A DNA stretch of 64,000 bases from Nymphaea colorata. Lineage: Eukaryota; Streptophyta; Magnoliopsida; Nymphaeales; Nymphaeaceae. Position 1 is the first letter of the stretch. Each line of letters starts with the position of its first letter. The notes under the pieces are model-generated. The model was not told the DNA's origin. It did not search any database and saw only the letters and a list, made by a program, of their open reading frames with translations. This document shows positions 24,001 through 35,066 of the stretch, one piece after another. Both the position numbers and the translations under genes were made by a program. Location of the stretch: NCBI RefSeq assembly GCF_008831285.2, contig NC_045140.1, positions 2,767,528-2,831,527 of the forward strand. Direction: 5' to 3'.

Positions 24001-27000
24001 TGATGAGTGGAAATGCATAATACCAGTATGTGCCTATGTGGAATTGCTTCTGATTTATCCAACTTGTTTGCAGCATTGGACTTTTGATGTGCAAGATTAT
24101 TATATTTTAATCATCTAGTAGGTTTTCTAGTGTAGGCACCACTCTCACCTGAGGAACCATTAAGGGCCAAAAGTTTTCTTGAATCAAGGTTTCCAATTCT
24201 TGTTTCTTCTTCAAAATATTCAACCCCTTGTTACTATGATATGCTCTTTCTAAATTTGGTTTGAAGATTTCATTTGTGGTTATACTCTTTGAAGGATAGA
24301 GTTTAATGTAAAAGGGTTACTCTTTTCCTAAGCATTAGGGTCTATATACTTAAGTAAATCTATCTCACCTCTATTCTCCAATTTATGATCCTATACCCTG
24401 CTATTGAGCTACCAAAATGCCTTTGCTTAAGCTTCCCTATTGCATAGATGCGTCCATTAAATATGCCTTTGCTTTCATCTAGGGGCTTCCATTGCCATTT
24501 GCCTACGAAATGTCTTTGCTTTTCTAGGTGAATAGACTATAGAGCCACAGTTGAGTGTGCAAGCTCAATTTACAATCTGCTGTTTGCTCATTTGTAACTT
24601 TTCCACTGCTGGTGCGGCTCCACTCCTGTACAAGTCTTAATAATGAATTGTGAATTTTTATATACTGCTCCTTCTGAGCTGTCTATATTCTATAGGGCGT
24701 ATCTGTACTCCTTTGGACAGTGTATGGTACCACTCCAACTTCTCCTCTTTAGTTAGAAGGTGCTATAATGTGTCCATTAGTTTTTCATTTTATTTTTCTT
24801 CCTATGCATGTCTTCTTTGACAAGTTGTCTACTATAGCAGTTGAGTTTAGTTAAAGTGTAACTTATTGTGCTATCAGAGTCCGGTCAAGCTAATTTGAGT
24901 TATTTCACTGTTATTATTTCCTTCTATCAGGCATCGGAGTCTCAATGGGTTGATATCAGCGAAGATGAAGATGTGGAGGATACAGACAGTGAAGAAAGTG
25001 AATCTGGGAGTGATTCTGATGAGTCTGAAAGTAGTGACCAGGTGGGACCATGCAGCTACATATGTAAATGTGTACCTTGCACTGGTTTAGTGGAGTGGCT
25101 TATGCTTGTCTTCCCACATATTTGGTGTCCCCTTGAATTTATCTTATATATAATTCTCATGTATATGTGCTTCACATTTCCCAATGGTTCTTGAACTCCT
25201 AAAATGTTACTTATTTCTTTAGCTGAGAATGAGTCACGACTCACTAGTGAGCCTCAACATGTAAGATAATGATTATTCTTCCGGTGGAAGCTGCAAGTTG
25301 TTTTGCAGTGAAGGGTCCTTCTACTGCTTAGTTTTCAGCTAAACATCCGCTATGTTTCATCAATTCCTTGAAGTCTTCCTCATTGTTAAATTGGCTACAA
25401 CAACTTAAAGCATATTTAATGTAGGAGCAGAATATTGTATATGTTGCAGCACTAGATTTCAAATATAATATTATGGATTTTGCATATTGGTGATAGTATA
25501 TGCAAATAATAGTGAAGCATTCTTTCAGAGTAGGCTGCAGGTTGCAATTTTCTTATTTTTAAAGGAAATTACAATTTTTTTAAACTATGTTGCATATCTA
25601 ACTATTGGTCGGATCTACACAGATCACAATACATATTTACAACATTGGGATTGACCAATGGTCGTTAGAAATAGCAAATGAAACTTGTTTAATCAATGAA
25701 TATGCACACAATTTAACAAAAGTTGCAGAGTGGCAAGCATGTCAAGCAGCCTTCACAAGAATGAGTGATGCAATATTATTGCACATACTTGATGTGAAGC
25801 ACATTTATGTCCATATAGATGTACTATAGTAATCTTTCTGTTGTAATAACTTGTTTGGCATTTAAAGGTGGAGGACACGAACTTAGGAATCGAGGCTGCT
25901 GTTGCTATTCTGACTGGCAAGGGTGTGACTCTTCGTCGGAAGGAAAGACGTGCAAGAATAGACCAAATAAGAGCCAACCTTGGCCTTTCAGAATCACAGA
26001 GAACTCCAATGGTGAGCCTTCTTTCAAAAAATTTTCTTCCATTTACATTAATGATTGTTTTTCATGGTACATTGAATACGGTTTTCCTTTGGAACATCGC
26101 AGGAGTTTAGAATAGAGAATAAATAAATAATAGAGCAAGAGAATGTTTTTCTTTAGTTTTTTGTGCAACATATGAGATTGTATTTCTTTTCAATAATAAT
26201 CTTCAAGTATTTGGAGATATTTGCTGATCGTAATTCTGAATCTAGGTTTCTTCAGTGTCTCTAGGTACCTTTCATTTCAAAAACATAATTCTTGAAGGTT
26301 TTGCATGACATATAGTGCATCACATATTTGGGTAGTTGTAATGGTCATGCATGTTATGTCGTTTTTTTTTCACGATTTGGTCTGATTTGTTGTCTGTGAC
26401 TGTTTCCCTTTTTCATCTTTATACAATTTTGTGGTAATTAATCTATTATCATGTCTTTTGGTTATGAAGCCAGGGGAATCATTGAGGGATTTCTACAGGC
26501 GAACAAGCTTATACTGGCAAATGGCTGCCCATGAACATACTCAACACACTGGAAAGGTCAGTCTTTCTCTTTATGGGCAGAATCAAAGAGTTCTATCTCT
26601 TATGTGAACTAATAACGTATTCTATGTCTGGTAATTTACTAAATATATTATTATTTTCTTGGAGCTAAACAATTCTGCCATCCTATACAAGTTCGTTGAC
26701 TTTTTACTTCACTTATTTGGATACTGTATTGCCAAGTGTTTATAGGTGTCGCCTTTTCTTAGTCATCAGGTCGTTTTTACTGTCTCTCGACGGTCTTAAC
26801 TCTAAGACTTGCACTCTCTCCATTATATAAGGCAAATCAGGTTTCTCTATTTTCGGTTATGTATACTCACTTTGAGTTGCACGCTTGAAAAAAGTCTTCT
26901 GAGAATCTGAATAGGATATATCATTTATCTATCATTTGTTTACAGGCTCATTGTCTCGTAATATGCATGCATGACGGGTATCAGTTCCATGCTTACTGCA

Positions 27001-27478
27001 ATCGAGTAACCTCATATACACATGTAGACAGAAATGCACATCAATGTGCATGAGCACCCACACACCAACGTGTTTATATGTATTGATGGGTCGTGGGTCA
27101 ATGTGCAAGTATGTGTCCCCAACCATGCTGATGATCGTAGGTCGTCCATGTTTATATTACTAACATTTTTTTTTTATTTCTGATGGACCTGTTTTCAAAC
27201 TGAGCAGGAATTACGTAAAGATGGCTTTGATCTTGCAGAGGCTCGTTACAGGGAGCTCCAACCGATACTTGTGGAGGTCAGTTATCTTTCACATTTTATA
27301 CTTGAAAAACTCGTGAAAGTTTCTCCTATTACCACAAATTCATTTTCTGTTCCTTGTTTGGTTGATTCAGTTGGCCAGACTGGAAGAGGAGCAGAAGGCA
27401 GAGGAAGAAGAGGATGCAGCAGCCTCCTTGAGAAAGAAAGGCAAAGCAAAATCCAAGAACTCATCCTCACAGAAGTAA
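5992..27478 (+). CDS. KLHDC4: Kelch-repeat protein with C-terminal DUF4110, KLHDC4 type (5'-partial, 15 exons seen)
   Basis: Exons: 5992-6078, 8737-8798, 12808-12850, 12935-13015, 13677-13793, 17949-18054, 19620-19683, 21640-21682, 23525-23785, 23864-24025, 24931-25041, 25868-26011, 26470-26556, 27208-27276, 27371-27478. All introns are GT-AG, and the joined frame gives 514 codons plus TAA without a stop. It opens in a Kelch repeat (DFWMLDLKTNQWEQL, RSGHRM). Further Kelch blades end in LIIFGG, IFLYGG, ALLFGG and TLYLYGG. A variable insert (23525-23785) and a Ser/Asp/Glu-rich acidic segment (24931-25041) follow, then the conserved GESLRDFYRRTSLYWQMA region (DUF4110) and a Lys/Glu-rich tail. 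Family knowledge: human KLHDC4 and yeast Kel3 share this layout, and the plant function is not established. About 150-200 N-terminal residues of the usual length are missing and must lie upstream of the window. Introns reach 4.0-4.2 kb because of inserted repeats. Confidence 0.93.
7836..8195. mobile_element. MITE with GGTAC-rich ends, complete copy with 8-bp target duplication
   Basis: The left end CTATGTCACACGGGTAC (7836-7852) is repeated inverted at the right end (8179-8195) with one mismatch. Immediate flanks are ATCATGAT on both sides (7828-7835 and 8196-8203), an 8-bp duplication typical of hAT elements. That octamer is a palindrome, so it could also be counted as part of the inverted repeat. 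The left end carries a hairpin and blocks of GTACCGGTAC; the middle is AT-rich. It has no transposase. A related, right-truncated copy lies at 15486-16043. Confidence 0.72.
7846..7874. other. Perfect 13-bp hairpin in the left end of the MITE
   Basis: CGGGTACTCCTCC, AAA, then the exact reverse complement. The same hairpin in the second copy (15496-15524) has a paired change. Confidence 0.9.
8799..12807 (+). other. Kelch intron (4.0 kb)
   Basis: Non-coding. It contains the TATAGTCACA-type MITE at 9516-9918, a purine-rich tract near 10100-10300, a short (TC)n near 10747, and repeated GA-rich and GGTGCA-type fragments between 11030 and 11850 that resemble sequence near 17100-17460. No gene seen. 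Confidence 0.6.
9516..9918. mobile_element. MITE with TATAGTCACA ends, copy 1
   Basis: The left end TATAGTCACAAA (9516-9527) is inverted at the right end as TTTGTGACTAT (to about 9916). The flanks share an imperfect 8-mer (AATAAAGT at 9508 and AATAAATT at 9919). The interior is very AT-rich with no reading frame. The termini match the elements at 29213 and 31860. Confidence 0.5.
14818..14930. repeat. Foldback: inverted arms around a (TA)n loop
   Basis: The left arm 14818-14855 (from CAAAAAACTTTGATG to TGCAT) is inverted at 14892-14930 with a few mismatches. A (TA)n run at 14865-14893 lies between them and forms the loop. A (TG)12(TA)12 run follows at once (14931-14978). Confidence 0.8.
14931..14978. 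repeat. (TG)n(TA)n compound microsatellite
   Basis: About 12 TG units pass directly into about 12 TA units, next to the right arm of the foldback. Confidence 0.95.
14985..15200 (+). repeat. AT-rich dispersed repeat, copy A
   Basis: The segment carries AAGAGATAAAAACCAG and AATCTAACCTTATTGATATG, which recur in copy D (42090-42340, same strand) and, inverted, in copies B (28000-28345) and C (41430-41760). Ends are not defined. Confidence 0.55.
15486..16043 (+). mobile_element. GGTAC-type MITE, second copy, right end missing
   Basis: The left end CTATGTAACACGGGTACT matches the left end of the element at 7836, followed by the same hairpin and GTACCGGTAC blocks. The interior shares the ATTTATGAATATG and TTGTAATTTTT segments and ends near CACCCAAG at 16037-16043. 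The right inverted repeat is absent, so the copy is truncated. It also contains GTCAAAGTTGACC-type sequence, a C/T-rich tract (15690-15850) and a long (AT)n(GT)n run (15947-16035). Confidence 0.6.
15947..16035. repeat. (AT)n(GT)n compound microsatellite
   Basis: About 19 AT units pass directly into about 25 GT units inside the truncated MITE; the corresponding place in the other copy holds only short TA and TG runs. Confidence 0.95.
16230..16278. repeat. (TC)n(TA)n compound microsatellite
   Basis: A TC run passes directly into a TA run; short (CA)n and (TA)n runs follow near 16300-16325. Confidence 0.95.
16549..16770. mobile_element. GGGCATCGGGC-type MITE, copy 2, degenerate
   Basis: GCTGGGCGTCGGGCCCG at the left and its diverged inverse near CCCGATGCCCTGTGC at the right flank an AT-rich centre. 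GGCCCGGCCCG blocks lie on both sides, as in the element at 3560-3841. No clear target duplication was seen. Confidence 0.5.
20517..20591. repeat. (TC)n(TA)n compound microsatellite
   Basis: About 12 TC units are followed directly by about 25 TA units. Confidence 0.95.
22259..22294. repeat. (GAA)n microsatellite
   Basis: About 12 GAA/AAG units in a Kelch intron. Confidence 0.9.
23461..23526 (+). repeat. 33-bp tandem duplication containing the splice acceptor
   Basis: Two head-to-tail 33-bp copies (23461-23493 and 23494-23526) differ at two bases. Each contains a TTTCAG acceptor, so there are two candidate 3' splice sites exactly 33 bases apart, upstream of the variable Kelch exon. Confidence 0.9.
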
Positions 27479-27606
27479 TCACCACGTTTTTCAATAGTGA
27501 AAAGTTGAGCTTATCCTTGGAAACCTCCTGTCTTGTCCATCAATTTTTCATGTTCCGAAGCATCGTGGCGTGTACTTCTGATAACGTATTTGTTTCTGTT
27601 TCTGAA

Positions 27607-27608
<2 letters not shown>

Positions 27609-27644
<36 letters not shown>

Positions 27645-27674
27645 CTATATATATATATATATATATGTATATAT
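27609..27674. repeat. (CT)n(AT)n compound microsatellite
   Basis: About 10 CT units are followed by an interrupted run of AT units, about 130 bases after the Kelch stop codon. Confidence 0.95.
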
Positions 27675-27870
27675 TCCTGAAATGCTTTCTCTATTGTACG
27701 CAACAAATTAATTCTGACTCTTGTAAACAATTATTATTTATCAAATAGAATGTATTTTTCAGTCACTTGATGCAGCATTGCTTGTGTATATTCCATTTCC
27801 GAAGTCAAGTGGGAGAAAACTACATATTTCTCTCCCTTTAATTGCGCAGCAGGAAAACTTTACAAGTTCT

Positions 27871-27922
<52 letters not shown>
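27871..27922. repeat. (TA)n(GA)n compound microsatellite
   Basis: A TA run passes directly into a GA run with one AA interruption. Confidence 0.95.
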
Positions 27923-27999
27923 CATCATACACCACCCGCTGTATTAGCGGAGAAATTTTCTGTCTAAATTCGGATGGAGAGACCGCTTAAGGAATAAAA

Positions 28000-28345
28000 C
28001 CAGACTTCTTAAGTTTGTAATGTTAAAAAGTGCTAATCAGACTTCTTAAATTTGTGTTGTAAAGTGTTTTAAACAAAATATGAACCTCCTAAAGTGTTTA
28101 TGAACCCTAAATTTATATAAATCATGTTTCAGCCCAAGTTATTTTCGTAAAAAAACGTGTCTTATCTATTATCAAAAATTTGATGTTATAATAGCCTTTT
28201 ATGTTTTGATTATTTAAAAAATTACTAAAATAAAAAATGACTAACTTAATATATGTTTCTCACCAAATCACCCTTAAGATTATATTTATAAGGTTAGATT
28301 CTAGAAAAATACGTTAATAATTAAATCTAATGAGCTTGGTTGATA
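28000..28345 (-). repeat. AT-rich dispersed repeat, copy B (inverted)
   Basis: The reverse complement shares the AATCTAACCTTAT motif and the neighbouring order of copy A (14985) and copy D (42090). It also shares AAATCATGTTT and TCAAAAATTTGAT-type segments with copy C (41430). Boundaries are unclear. Confidence 0.5.
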
Positions 28346-29212
28346 TATATATATATATAACTCAAATTTGGCCCTTGTATGTATTTGGGTCTCAAAAATT
28401 GAAAACTATCTCTGTGGTCTGAATCTCGATCGTGATATGTTAGGGTCGATCTCCAACAATGAAATGGTTATATATAGGATGACTTAGCTTTTTGACATTT
28501 GAAAGGAATGGAAACACCCTAAGATTGCAGTCAAAATAGCTTCAAGGGATATAACATAGTTGGTTGGGCTGTCAAGCCGATAAGATTTCAGTTGTTAGTT
28601 TCATTTCTATGGGCATTGCTTCTGACTGCTGATATAAGAGTTGACGAGTACACCACAGGTCCAACAACGTTCCGAAGCAGTCTTGAATCCTAATGGTGAG
28701 GAAAAAGCAAGAGGGCTTGGGCCTTTCTTCGGATCGCTTTTACTCACCCTGTTACTGCAACGTGTCAAAAAAACAAATTAGGATGATCGATTAGAAACCA
28801 GTAAGCAGATTGGGATCGTTCATTCCCCTCGTCAACTTCCTCTGCCACCTTCGTCAAGGACTAACTACGACGGAAAATCCACCAGCCCATGATAATATTT
28901 AGTGCCTCTGCCAACGGAGCGCGACCGTAGCAGACCTTCATGGCTTCGTGGTTTGAGTTCAGCATTTTATTCCTTTGATTCTTTCGTTCTAAGCTTTCCA
29001 TGGATTCCAGTTCCAGTTAAAGTTTCTATCCCATCACCGCCTTGTGTTTCAGTTCATTGATCCAAAACCGAAAGAAAAAAGACGGGAGGTAAAAATTTGA
29101 AAAATGATGTTTCAGCTCCTGTTAAAATTTTGAAACTATAGTTTGATTCAGAATTCCTTGCTACGCCATTACTTGTAGGATTCAAAAGCTGCATCGAGAT
29201 CTAGTATAGACT

Positions 29213-29595
29213 CATAGTCACAGAAAACACGTTTTTTCGAGAGAAAAAATGCGATAAATTAAATGATCGTTTAAAACTTAAAAAACACGTTTTTTAAAAA
29301 AATACGTTAAAAACGAAAAAACACGTTTTTTCCTGTTTTTTTATCACTTTTTTCATTCTTTCAGTTTTTTTATGTCAAACAATTGTTTATTATTTTTTAT
29401 TTGTTTCAAATCTACTAATGTTTTGACGTTTGTGTTATTAATTTCTCACTTATTTTTATTTTATTTTACATATTTTTAGTTTTTTCAAATTTGTAAAAAT
29501 TTACCTTATTTTTCTTGTATTTTTCAAGCTCGTCCGTATTACACCTGAGAAAAACCTCATTGTTTAAAACTCCGAAACATTATTTGTAACTATCG
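29213..29595. mobile_element. MITE with ATAGTCACA ends, copy 2
   Basis: It begins CATAGTCACAGAAA and ends GTAACTATCG, an imperfect terminal inverted repeat. The interior is closely related to the element at 31860 in the same orientation, sharing ATGCGATAAATTAA, TTTGTGTTATTA and GAGAAAAACCTCA in the same order. The flanking 8-mers match only partly. No coding capacity. Confidence 0.65.
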
Positions 29596-30433
29596 TATAA
29601 AGATGGTATACCATCAACTCGGTGGTATATTGCTCTATTCCATCATGTTTAAGAGCATATCTACCATCAACTTGATGTTATATTGCTCCACCCCATCCAT
29701 GGTGCCCGCCGGAATCAAATTAGTGGCACATCTTTTTCAGCCGGACCAGCTGAGCTCTTAAGCAATCCATTTTAACTGGATTGGCCTTTCTTTGATTCTT
29801 GTGTCAAGGATGGCTTTTGTTATGCCTTGGTCGCTAAGGAGGTGGTTCTTGTACACGGACCCCCCATCAAGGAGACACACACAGTATTGAAATAGAGCAG
29901 CAGATATTTACGACATATATATTTAATTTTTCCAATGATTTGGTTTTTCTCAATTGCATGGCATATATATGACTTGCGAAGATTGGAAAATCAACCAGAC
30001 GTGCAAATTTGAGCTTGTCAAAAATTAGTTTACACTTAAAGGTCTTAGCTTATGTGACTTATAAAATCCGATCTCGATATCTAATTTCTAAGTTTTGCTT
30101 TCATTATTTTATTTTCATATATATTTGCATCTATAATGTGGTTAGATTTGTGGAAAAGAACTGAAAGCAATAGAAAGACATGCATAAGTGGCATATTTGG
30201 GTGACATAATCTAAACATTATATATATATATATAAAGAGAGAGAGAGAGTAGACTCTTACATACTAAACTTTTTGGGATCATCCAACTGTATGAGAAATT
30301 AAACTAAACATATGAAAACCAATCTGTTTTTTCAAGAGACTAAAGTACCCCTCAAATGCATGAAAGTGTCTCATTAAGGAAATCTCTCTCTCTCTCTCTG
30401 AAGGATAATCCAGTCTATTGATAATCAAATATT

Positions 30434-30490
30434 TGGTCGGGCTAGGACCTTGTAACATGAGAGATCTCTAGTTCGATTCTCATACGTGTT
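30434..30490 (+). mobile_element. Possible tRNA-derived SINE fragment
   Basis: TGGTCGGGCTAGG (box A-like, from 30434) and GTTCGATTC (box B-like, 30471-30479) are spaced about 37 bases apart, near the spacing in tRNA-derived SINE heads. No tail or target duplication was identified, and it cannot fold into a complete tRNA. Confidence 0.3.
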
Positions 30491-30772
30491 GTGTAAAGAC
30501 CGTGGGAAAGAGGGTTGGCAGGGGCCGCAACCCCTCCTTGCATGTTGGAAAAAATAAATTTATGTTTATATTTTTGAAATTTTTTAACTTGACATATGTA
30601 AAACTTCTAAAAAATCTTGTTCCACCCCATTTCAAATTGTAAAAATACTATTCAGCCCCCCCACCCCAAAAGATCTCCAGCTCTGGTGCTATGCCTTTGC
30701 ATCTTAAATGGTGGTGCATAGTACCTAAGTTAAAAGTGCATTGTTGCCATCACATATGCCAATTTACATTAA

Positions 30773-30897
<125 letters not shown>

Positions 30898-31021
30898 TCC
30901 TAATCAATAATTTAAAAATAATTCAGTGTAAGCCCAGTTAAAACACAAAAAAGTGAAGTTCTATAAAAGAAAGCACAAATAAACATCATTTTGAGACAAA
31001 TTTAATTCAAGACATGCACTA

Positions 31022-31600
31022 GTGGGGTGTACTCCAATGCTCACTTTTCAGGCCACGATCTGGGCGAAATGGGGAGAAGGACGTGTGATCCATAATCGGG
31101 GAAATAAACATTCCCAAGAGCCAGAAGCACAAGGGCAGCATATATCAGTATGGCATCTTGAATTTTACACTATATCGGCTGTTTTTACTAGAACAAGCCA
31201 TATCCAAATTTGTGCCTCGAACTACTCTGAAGGTTCTTCTTTATCTCCAAGAAGATCACAAAAACTTGAAGCATTGCATTCAACTCACAAGTTATTTAAT
31301 GAATTTGCTGCTTTAGCATATAAGTTGTGGCTATGGCAGCTTTCACATAAAAGGTGGACAAAACATATGCTTATCCATGTCCTTATTATGCCAAACTTTC
31401 TGAAAGGTCTTCATTTCCATATTTGGGAAAAGTTTTCCACTTCCAGTTTGCATTCTCGGACGCCTAAAGGCCACCCCAGAGTGAGCATCTTTGGGTGCAA
31501 TTCACCATATCTGACTACTGCTGTCAATATATCCAAAGAAAAGAAAAGGTATCATTGCCCTTTCACCTGCAACTCTTGTGCATTTACATTAGTTAATTAA
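31022..31600 (+). other. Unrecognised 192-codon open frame
   Basis: The + strand is open for 192 codons in otherwise AT-rich DNA, starting at an ATG and ending at TAA. I recognise no domain. On the minus strand one frame of the same stretch (about 31530 to 31035) runs with only four stops and is rich in Cys and Trp. It could be a decayed antisense coding remnant, or both could be chance. No splice sites, promoter or neighbours support a gene. Confidence 0.2.
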
Positions 31601-31859
31601 AGCTTTGGATGATTTTCATAAACATATATTTCCAAGCATCTGTGTTTTGTTCATAGTTGGCAAACTCGTGGGGCTGACTTGGGAACTGCCCGAGTCAGTT
31701 TGTATCGCCAAGGTTGGCATGATTCGCCCCCGACCCGCTCCTGGCTCGGCCCGACTTGCCCTTGACTTTCAAGTTCGACCTATGAACCGACTCAGTGAGC
31801 CTACCAAATGGGTAAAAAAAATCAATTAGCAAAAAAAAATGAAAAAAATTAGTTCAAAA

Positions 31860-32246
31860 TATAGTCACAGAAAGCTTCTTTTTTTTTTCGAAAAAATGCG
31901 ATAAATTAACAAACCATTTAAAACTTAAAAAAATGTGTTTTTTTTTTTAAATGTTAAAAGCAAAAAAACACATTTTTAACATGTTTTTTCACTTTTTTCA
32001 TTTTTTTTAGCTTTTTTAATGTTAAACAGTTTTTTTTTTTTTATTTTCTATTTTTTATTTGTTATAAATCTACTTATCTAGTGATATTTGTGTTATTAGT
32101 TTCTCAATTGTTTTTTTTTTGTCCGCATTTTTAGTTTTCTAAAATTTTTAAAAAATTACCATATTTTTTCATTTTTCTAAGCTCATCGTAATATACATGA
32201 GAAAAACCTCACTGTTTAAAACTCCGAGATGTTATTTATGACTATG
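31860..32246. mobile_element. MITE with ATAGTCACA ends, copy 3, with target duplication
   Basis: It begins TATAGTCACAG and ends ATGACTATG. The flanks GTTCAAAA (31852-31859) and GTTCAAAC (32247-32254) match at 7 of 8 positions, as in an old hAT-type duplication. The interior is related along its length to the element at 29213 in the same orientation. AT-rich, no reading frame. Confidence 0.68.
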
Positions 32247-32943
32247 GTTCAAACCCAAAAAAATCATAAGACATTTTAAAAGATTTAAAAACAGACACTT
32301 GTCACTCTTGAATCCGCGGCCAAATTGAATCGATTCACCACCAATTTGATTCGAATCAGCCGATTCGGGCTCATCCTAACAGTGACTGCTTTTGTTAGAT
32401 ATCCACTTCATGTCCAAAGGTTCCTTCTAATTAAAGAACTTAAGCATTTAACCTGTAAGGCAAGATATAGCAACACCTACTATTAAAAATGGATGGATGC
32501 CAACAAGCAGAAATGCACAAAACAGCAAATCCAGTACAATAATGTCCAATTCCCTTTGGTTTGGCATTTCATAAATGGAGCACTTTCCTTCTTGACTAAG
32601 CTGATGCTACTTTTTGAGACAACTGCATGCCTTATGTGCTGTTTCCCATGAGCTTCCACAGTCATCTGCACTACTCAGTAGGATGCAAACAAAAACATGC
32701 AGGCGGCTTAAGATAATCTTAGGACATTCTTAGCGTACTAATTAAAGTTCTTAATCGACTTTCCGTTGATATGGTTTTAAAAAAGAAGGGAAGACTTGAA
32801 GGTCAAAATACATAGTACTACAAATGCATAAGAAAATATGTCAAGGAATAGAGTGTTTCATTGAACCTAGCTAGAACAAGAAAGCCACACATACATGTTG
32901 CTTTTCATTTCTTAATAAGACTAGGCTGGGGCTAACCCCCTGA

Positions 32944-32988
32944 GATTCGAACTAAAGTCACTTTGCTTATAATAATGCAACCTAACCA
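32944..32988 (-). mobile_element. Possible tRNA-derived SINE fragment, minus strand
   Basis: On the minus strand TGGTTAGGTTGC (box A-like) and GTTCGAATC (box B-like) are about 36 bases apart, like the fragment at 30434. Ends are not defined. Confidence 0.3.
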
Positions 32989-34918
32989 TCTATAGCATCT
33001 CATTCTTCTGTGCTGAAGGTCATAGGCTTTTGATATGTGCTGAAAAGTAACCTTTTCTTACAATCAATCAAGAAAAGCAAGTTTTAGTCCTTGAAGATCA
33101 TCTAATCTGTCTTATCTGAGGGCTGGAGCGGGCCGCTTGTACGATCGAACCAGCGAGGGGCTCGCGCTAGCATTGCGTATCGGACCTTTTCTTTTAAAAA
33201 AATAATGTTGTGGGTTCTAATTATTGGAACAATTATGTACATGTTTAGAGATGGGAATATATACATGTTTTGATTAACTTTTCAGGAATGTCAACTTGAT
33301 CTCATAGTTTATCTTGAGCTTAATTTCGCGAGTTCTGCTTTGTAGAAGTAGTTTAGATATAAAATGAAGAATACCAATATGTTAACGGGCTTTGAGAGCC
33401 CCTAACTGTGAAGAATTGGTGAAAGAAAGGAGCTAATTGCAGAACTGATTTGCAGGCTTCTATTGAAACACATTTCTTTCTGCCTAAGAGGGCTGACAAT
33501 GAGAAGAAAAAGAGGTAAAAACCTGCCAAAGGAAACGGCAAACTAAAATCTATTATTATGTGTTCACAATATTTAGGGAGCACTAGTGGTGAATTATTGA
33601 AAAGAATAAACTTGAAAAGAAGTCTAAGATGATCCCACGCATGAGCATGACTGTTTAGATGATCATGAAACGGCAGAGATGACATTGTGATCAATGTTGT
33701 AAAATACGCGGACACAAGGTGTGATGTGCACTTATCACAACAACATCAATTGAAGAAACACCTCAAAAAGTAACGGTGAGGCGTAGTCGGACGCACAGCA
33801 AGATGATGCATGTCCAGTGCGTGATGCGTGTGGATCAGGTGAAGTCTGCAGCTATTCCCGACAATCTCCAAATGCCAGGAGATGCATCAGAAAGAAGTTT
33901 TTTTTTTAACTTTGGCCCGTCACATATAAATGATTTTCAACATCCACAAAAGGTTTCTCATTCTATGTCCATCTGACAATGGCGTTAACATTTCCCTACT
34001 CTTCCATGAACTCTCCTACAGCTATTGCTTGACCTTCTGCAAATGTTCAATCTCTCTTATCTTTATCTCCTCCTATTGAATGGTTGGTGCATGTTGACAA
34101 TAATAACAAATTGGCTGTCAGCCATTCAGTTCTCTAGGACATCACATGTTTTTTGGTTCATCTATGTGGTATTCGACATCTGGATTCGATTTTATGTCAC
34201 CTGAAATTTATTTTATGGAACCAAACTTGTCAACTTGATTTCACCTGTTATTAGGTATATACTATAAGTTCTTGTATGTTAAGCTCATTTATTTCTCATT
34301 TCAGAAGTTTTATGAATTGAAAGTCAAAGATTTTCTTTATTTCATGCACACATAGCAGCTTACAAGTGAAGGAAAAACAGTCAATCTTTGGTTTTTAAAT
34401 TTTCATGAAGTTTTATAGTACTTTAATGAAACATGTTTTTTCTTTGTTTTATGTTTCTAAAGTTGGAGACCATACATCTGTAGTTAGCTTCAATTAGTTG
34501 TAGAATATATATATATATATATTATATAAATAGTTGATCATAAATTTAGTTTTTCAAATTATTTCTACATCTTATTTTTTATTTTTTTACGTTTTTTGAA
34601 AATATCATATATTTCAAAATTTTAAACCTGATGCTTACGCATCACCTTGCTATATTGCGCATCGCCTCACGACACAGGCTCAACACATCGCTTCGCATCA
34701 ACGTCCTTAACATAAAATAGAATGATTTTATGTTAAGAGACATACTATTAGCTTGAGTGCCCCTTAGCCAAAATATCTTGGTTTCGCCACTGGTTAGGAG
34801 ACACACTATTAGCTTCCATTGAAGTAGAATGAATGATTGATTAATTAGCGTGGTTTGGCCATGGAACCTATGCAAGCTAAAAGGTCAGTATTCAGGAATA
34901 GATGACAAAAAAGTTCAT

Positions 34919-35066
34919 GATGCATTTTTCTTATCAAACATCACTTCATCTAGCCTTATGCCTAGCCATATAGCCAAGGCCTTGGCAATCTGAATTGGAG
35001 CCCATGAATGTTGTTGCCAGCATGAAATTATTCCATATGCATCTTGTGCTTGGGTCTCATCTGAGG
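34919..35066 (-). pseudogene. Coding-like remnant, about 48 codons
   Basis: The minus strand reads SDETQAQDAYGIISC followed by WQQHSWAPIQIAKALAIWLG and a TGA, with an in-frame stop shortly upstream. The composition looks protein-like and may come from a decayed transposable element or gene. I do not recognise the family. Confidence 0.2.

Larger units (their letters stand above)
27479..29212. other. Kelch 3' flank and repeat DNA
   Basis: The Kelch 3' UTR must begin here; no poly(A) signal could be chosen with confidence. (CT)n(AT)n at 27609-27674 and (TA)n(GA)n at 27871-27922 follow, then the AT-rich repeat copy B. No coding region is supported. Confidence 0.6.

Noticed and set aside
25819-26115. 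Alternative 98-codon frame over a Kelch exon
   Set aside because: It is an out-of-frame reading of exon 25868-26011, whose correct frame (TLRRKERRARIDQIRANLGL) matches the family.
33120-33185. GC-rich patch considered as a tRNA gene
   Set aside because: No cloverleaf, no proper box A/box B spacing, and no acceptor stem could be drawn.
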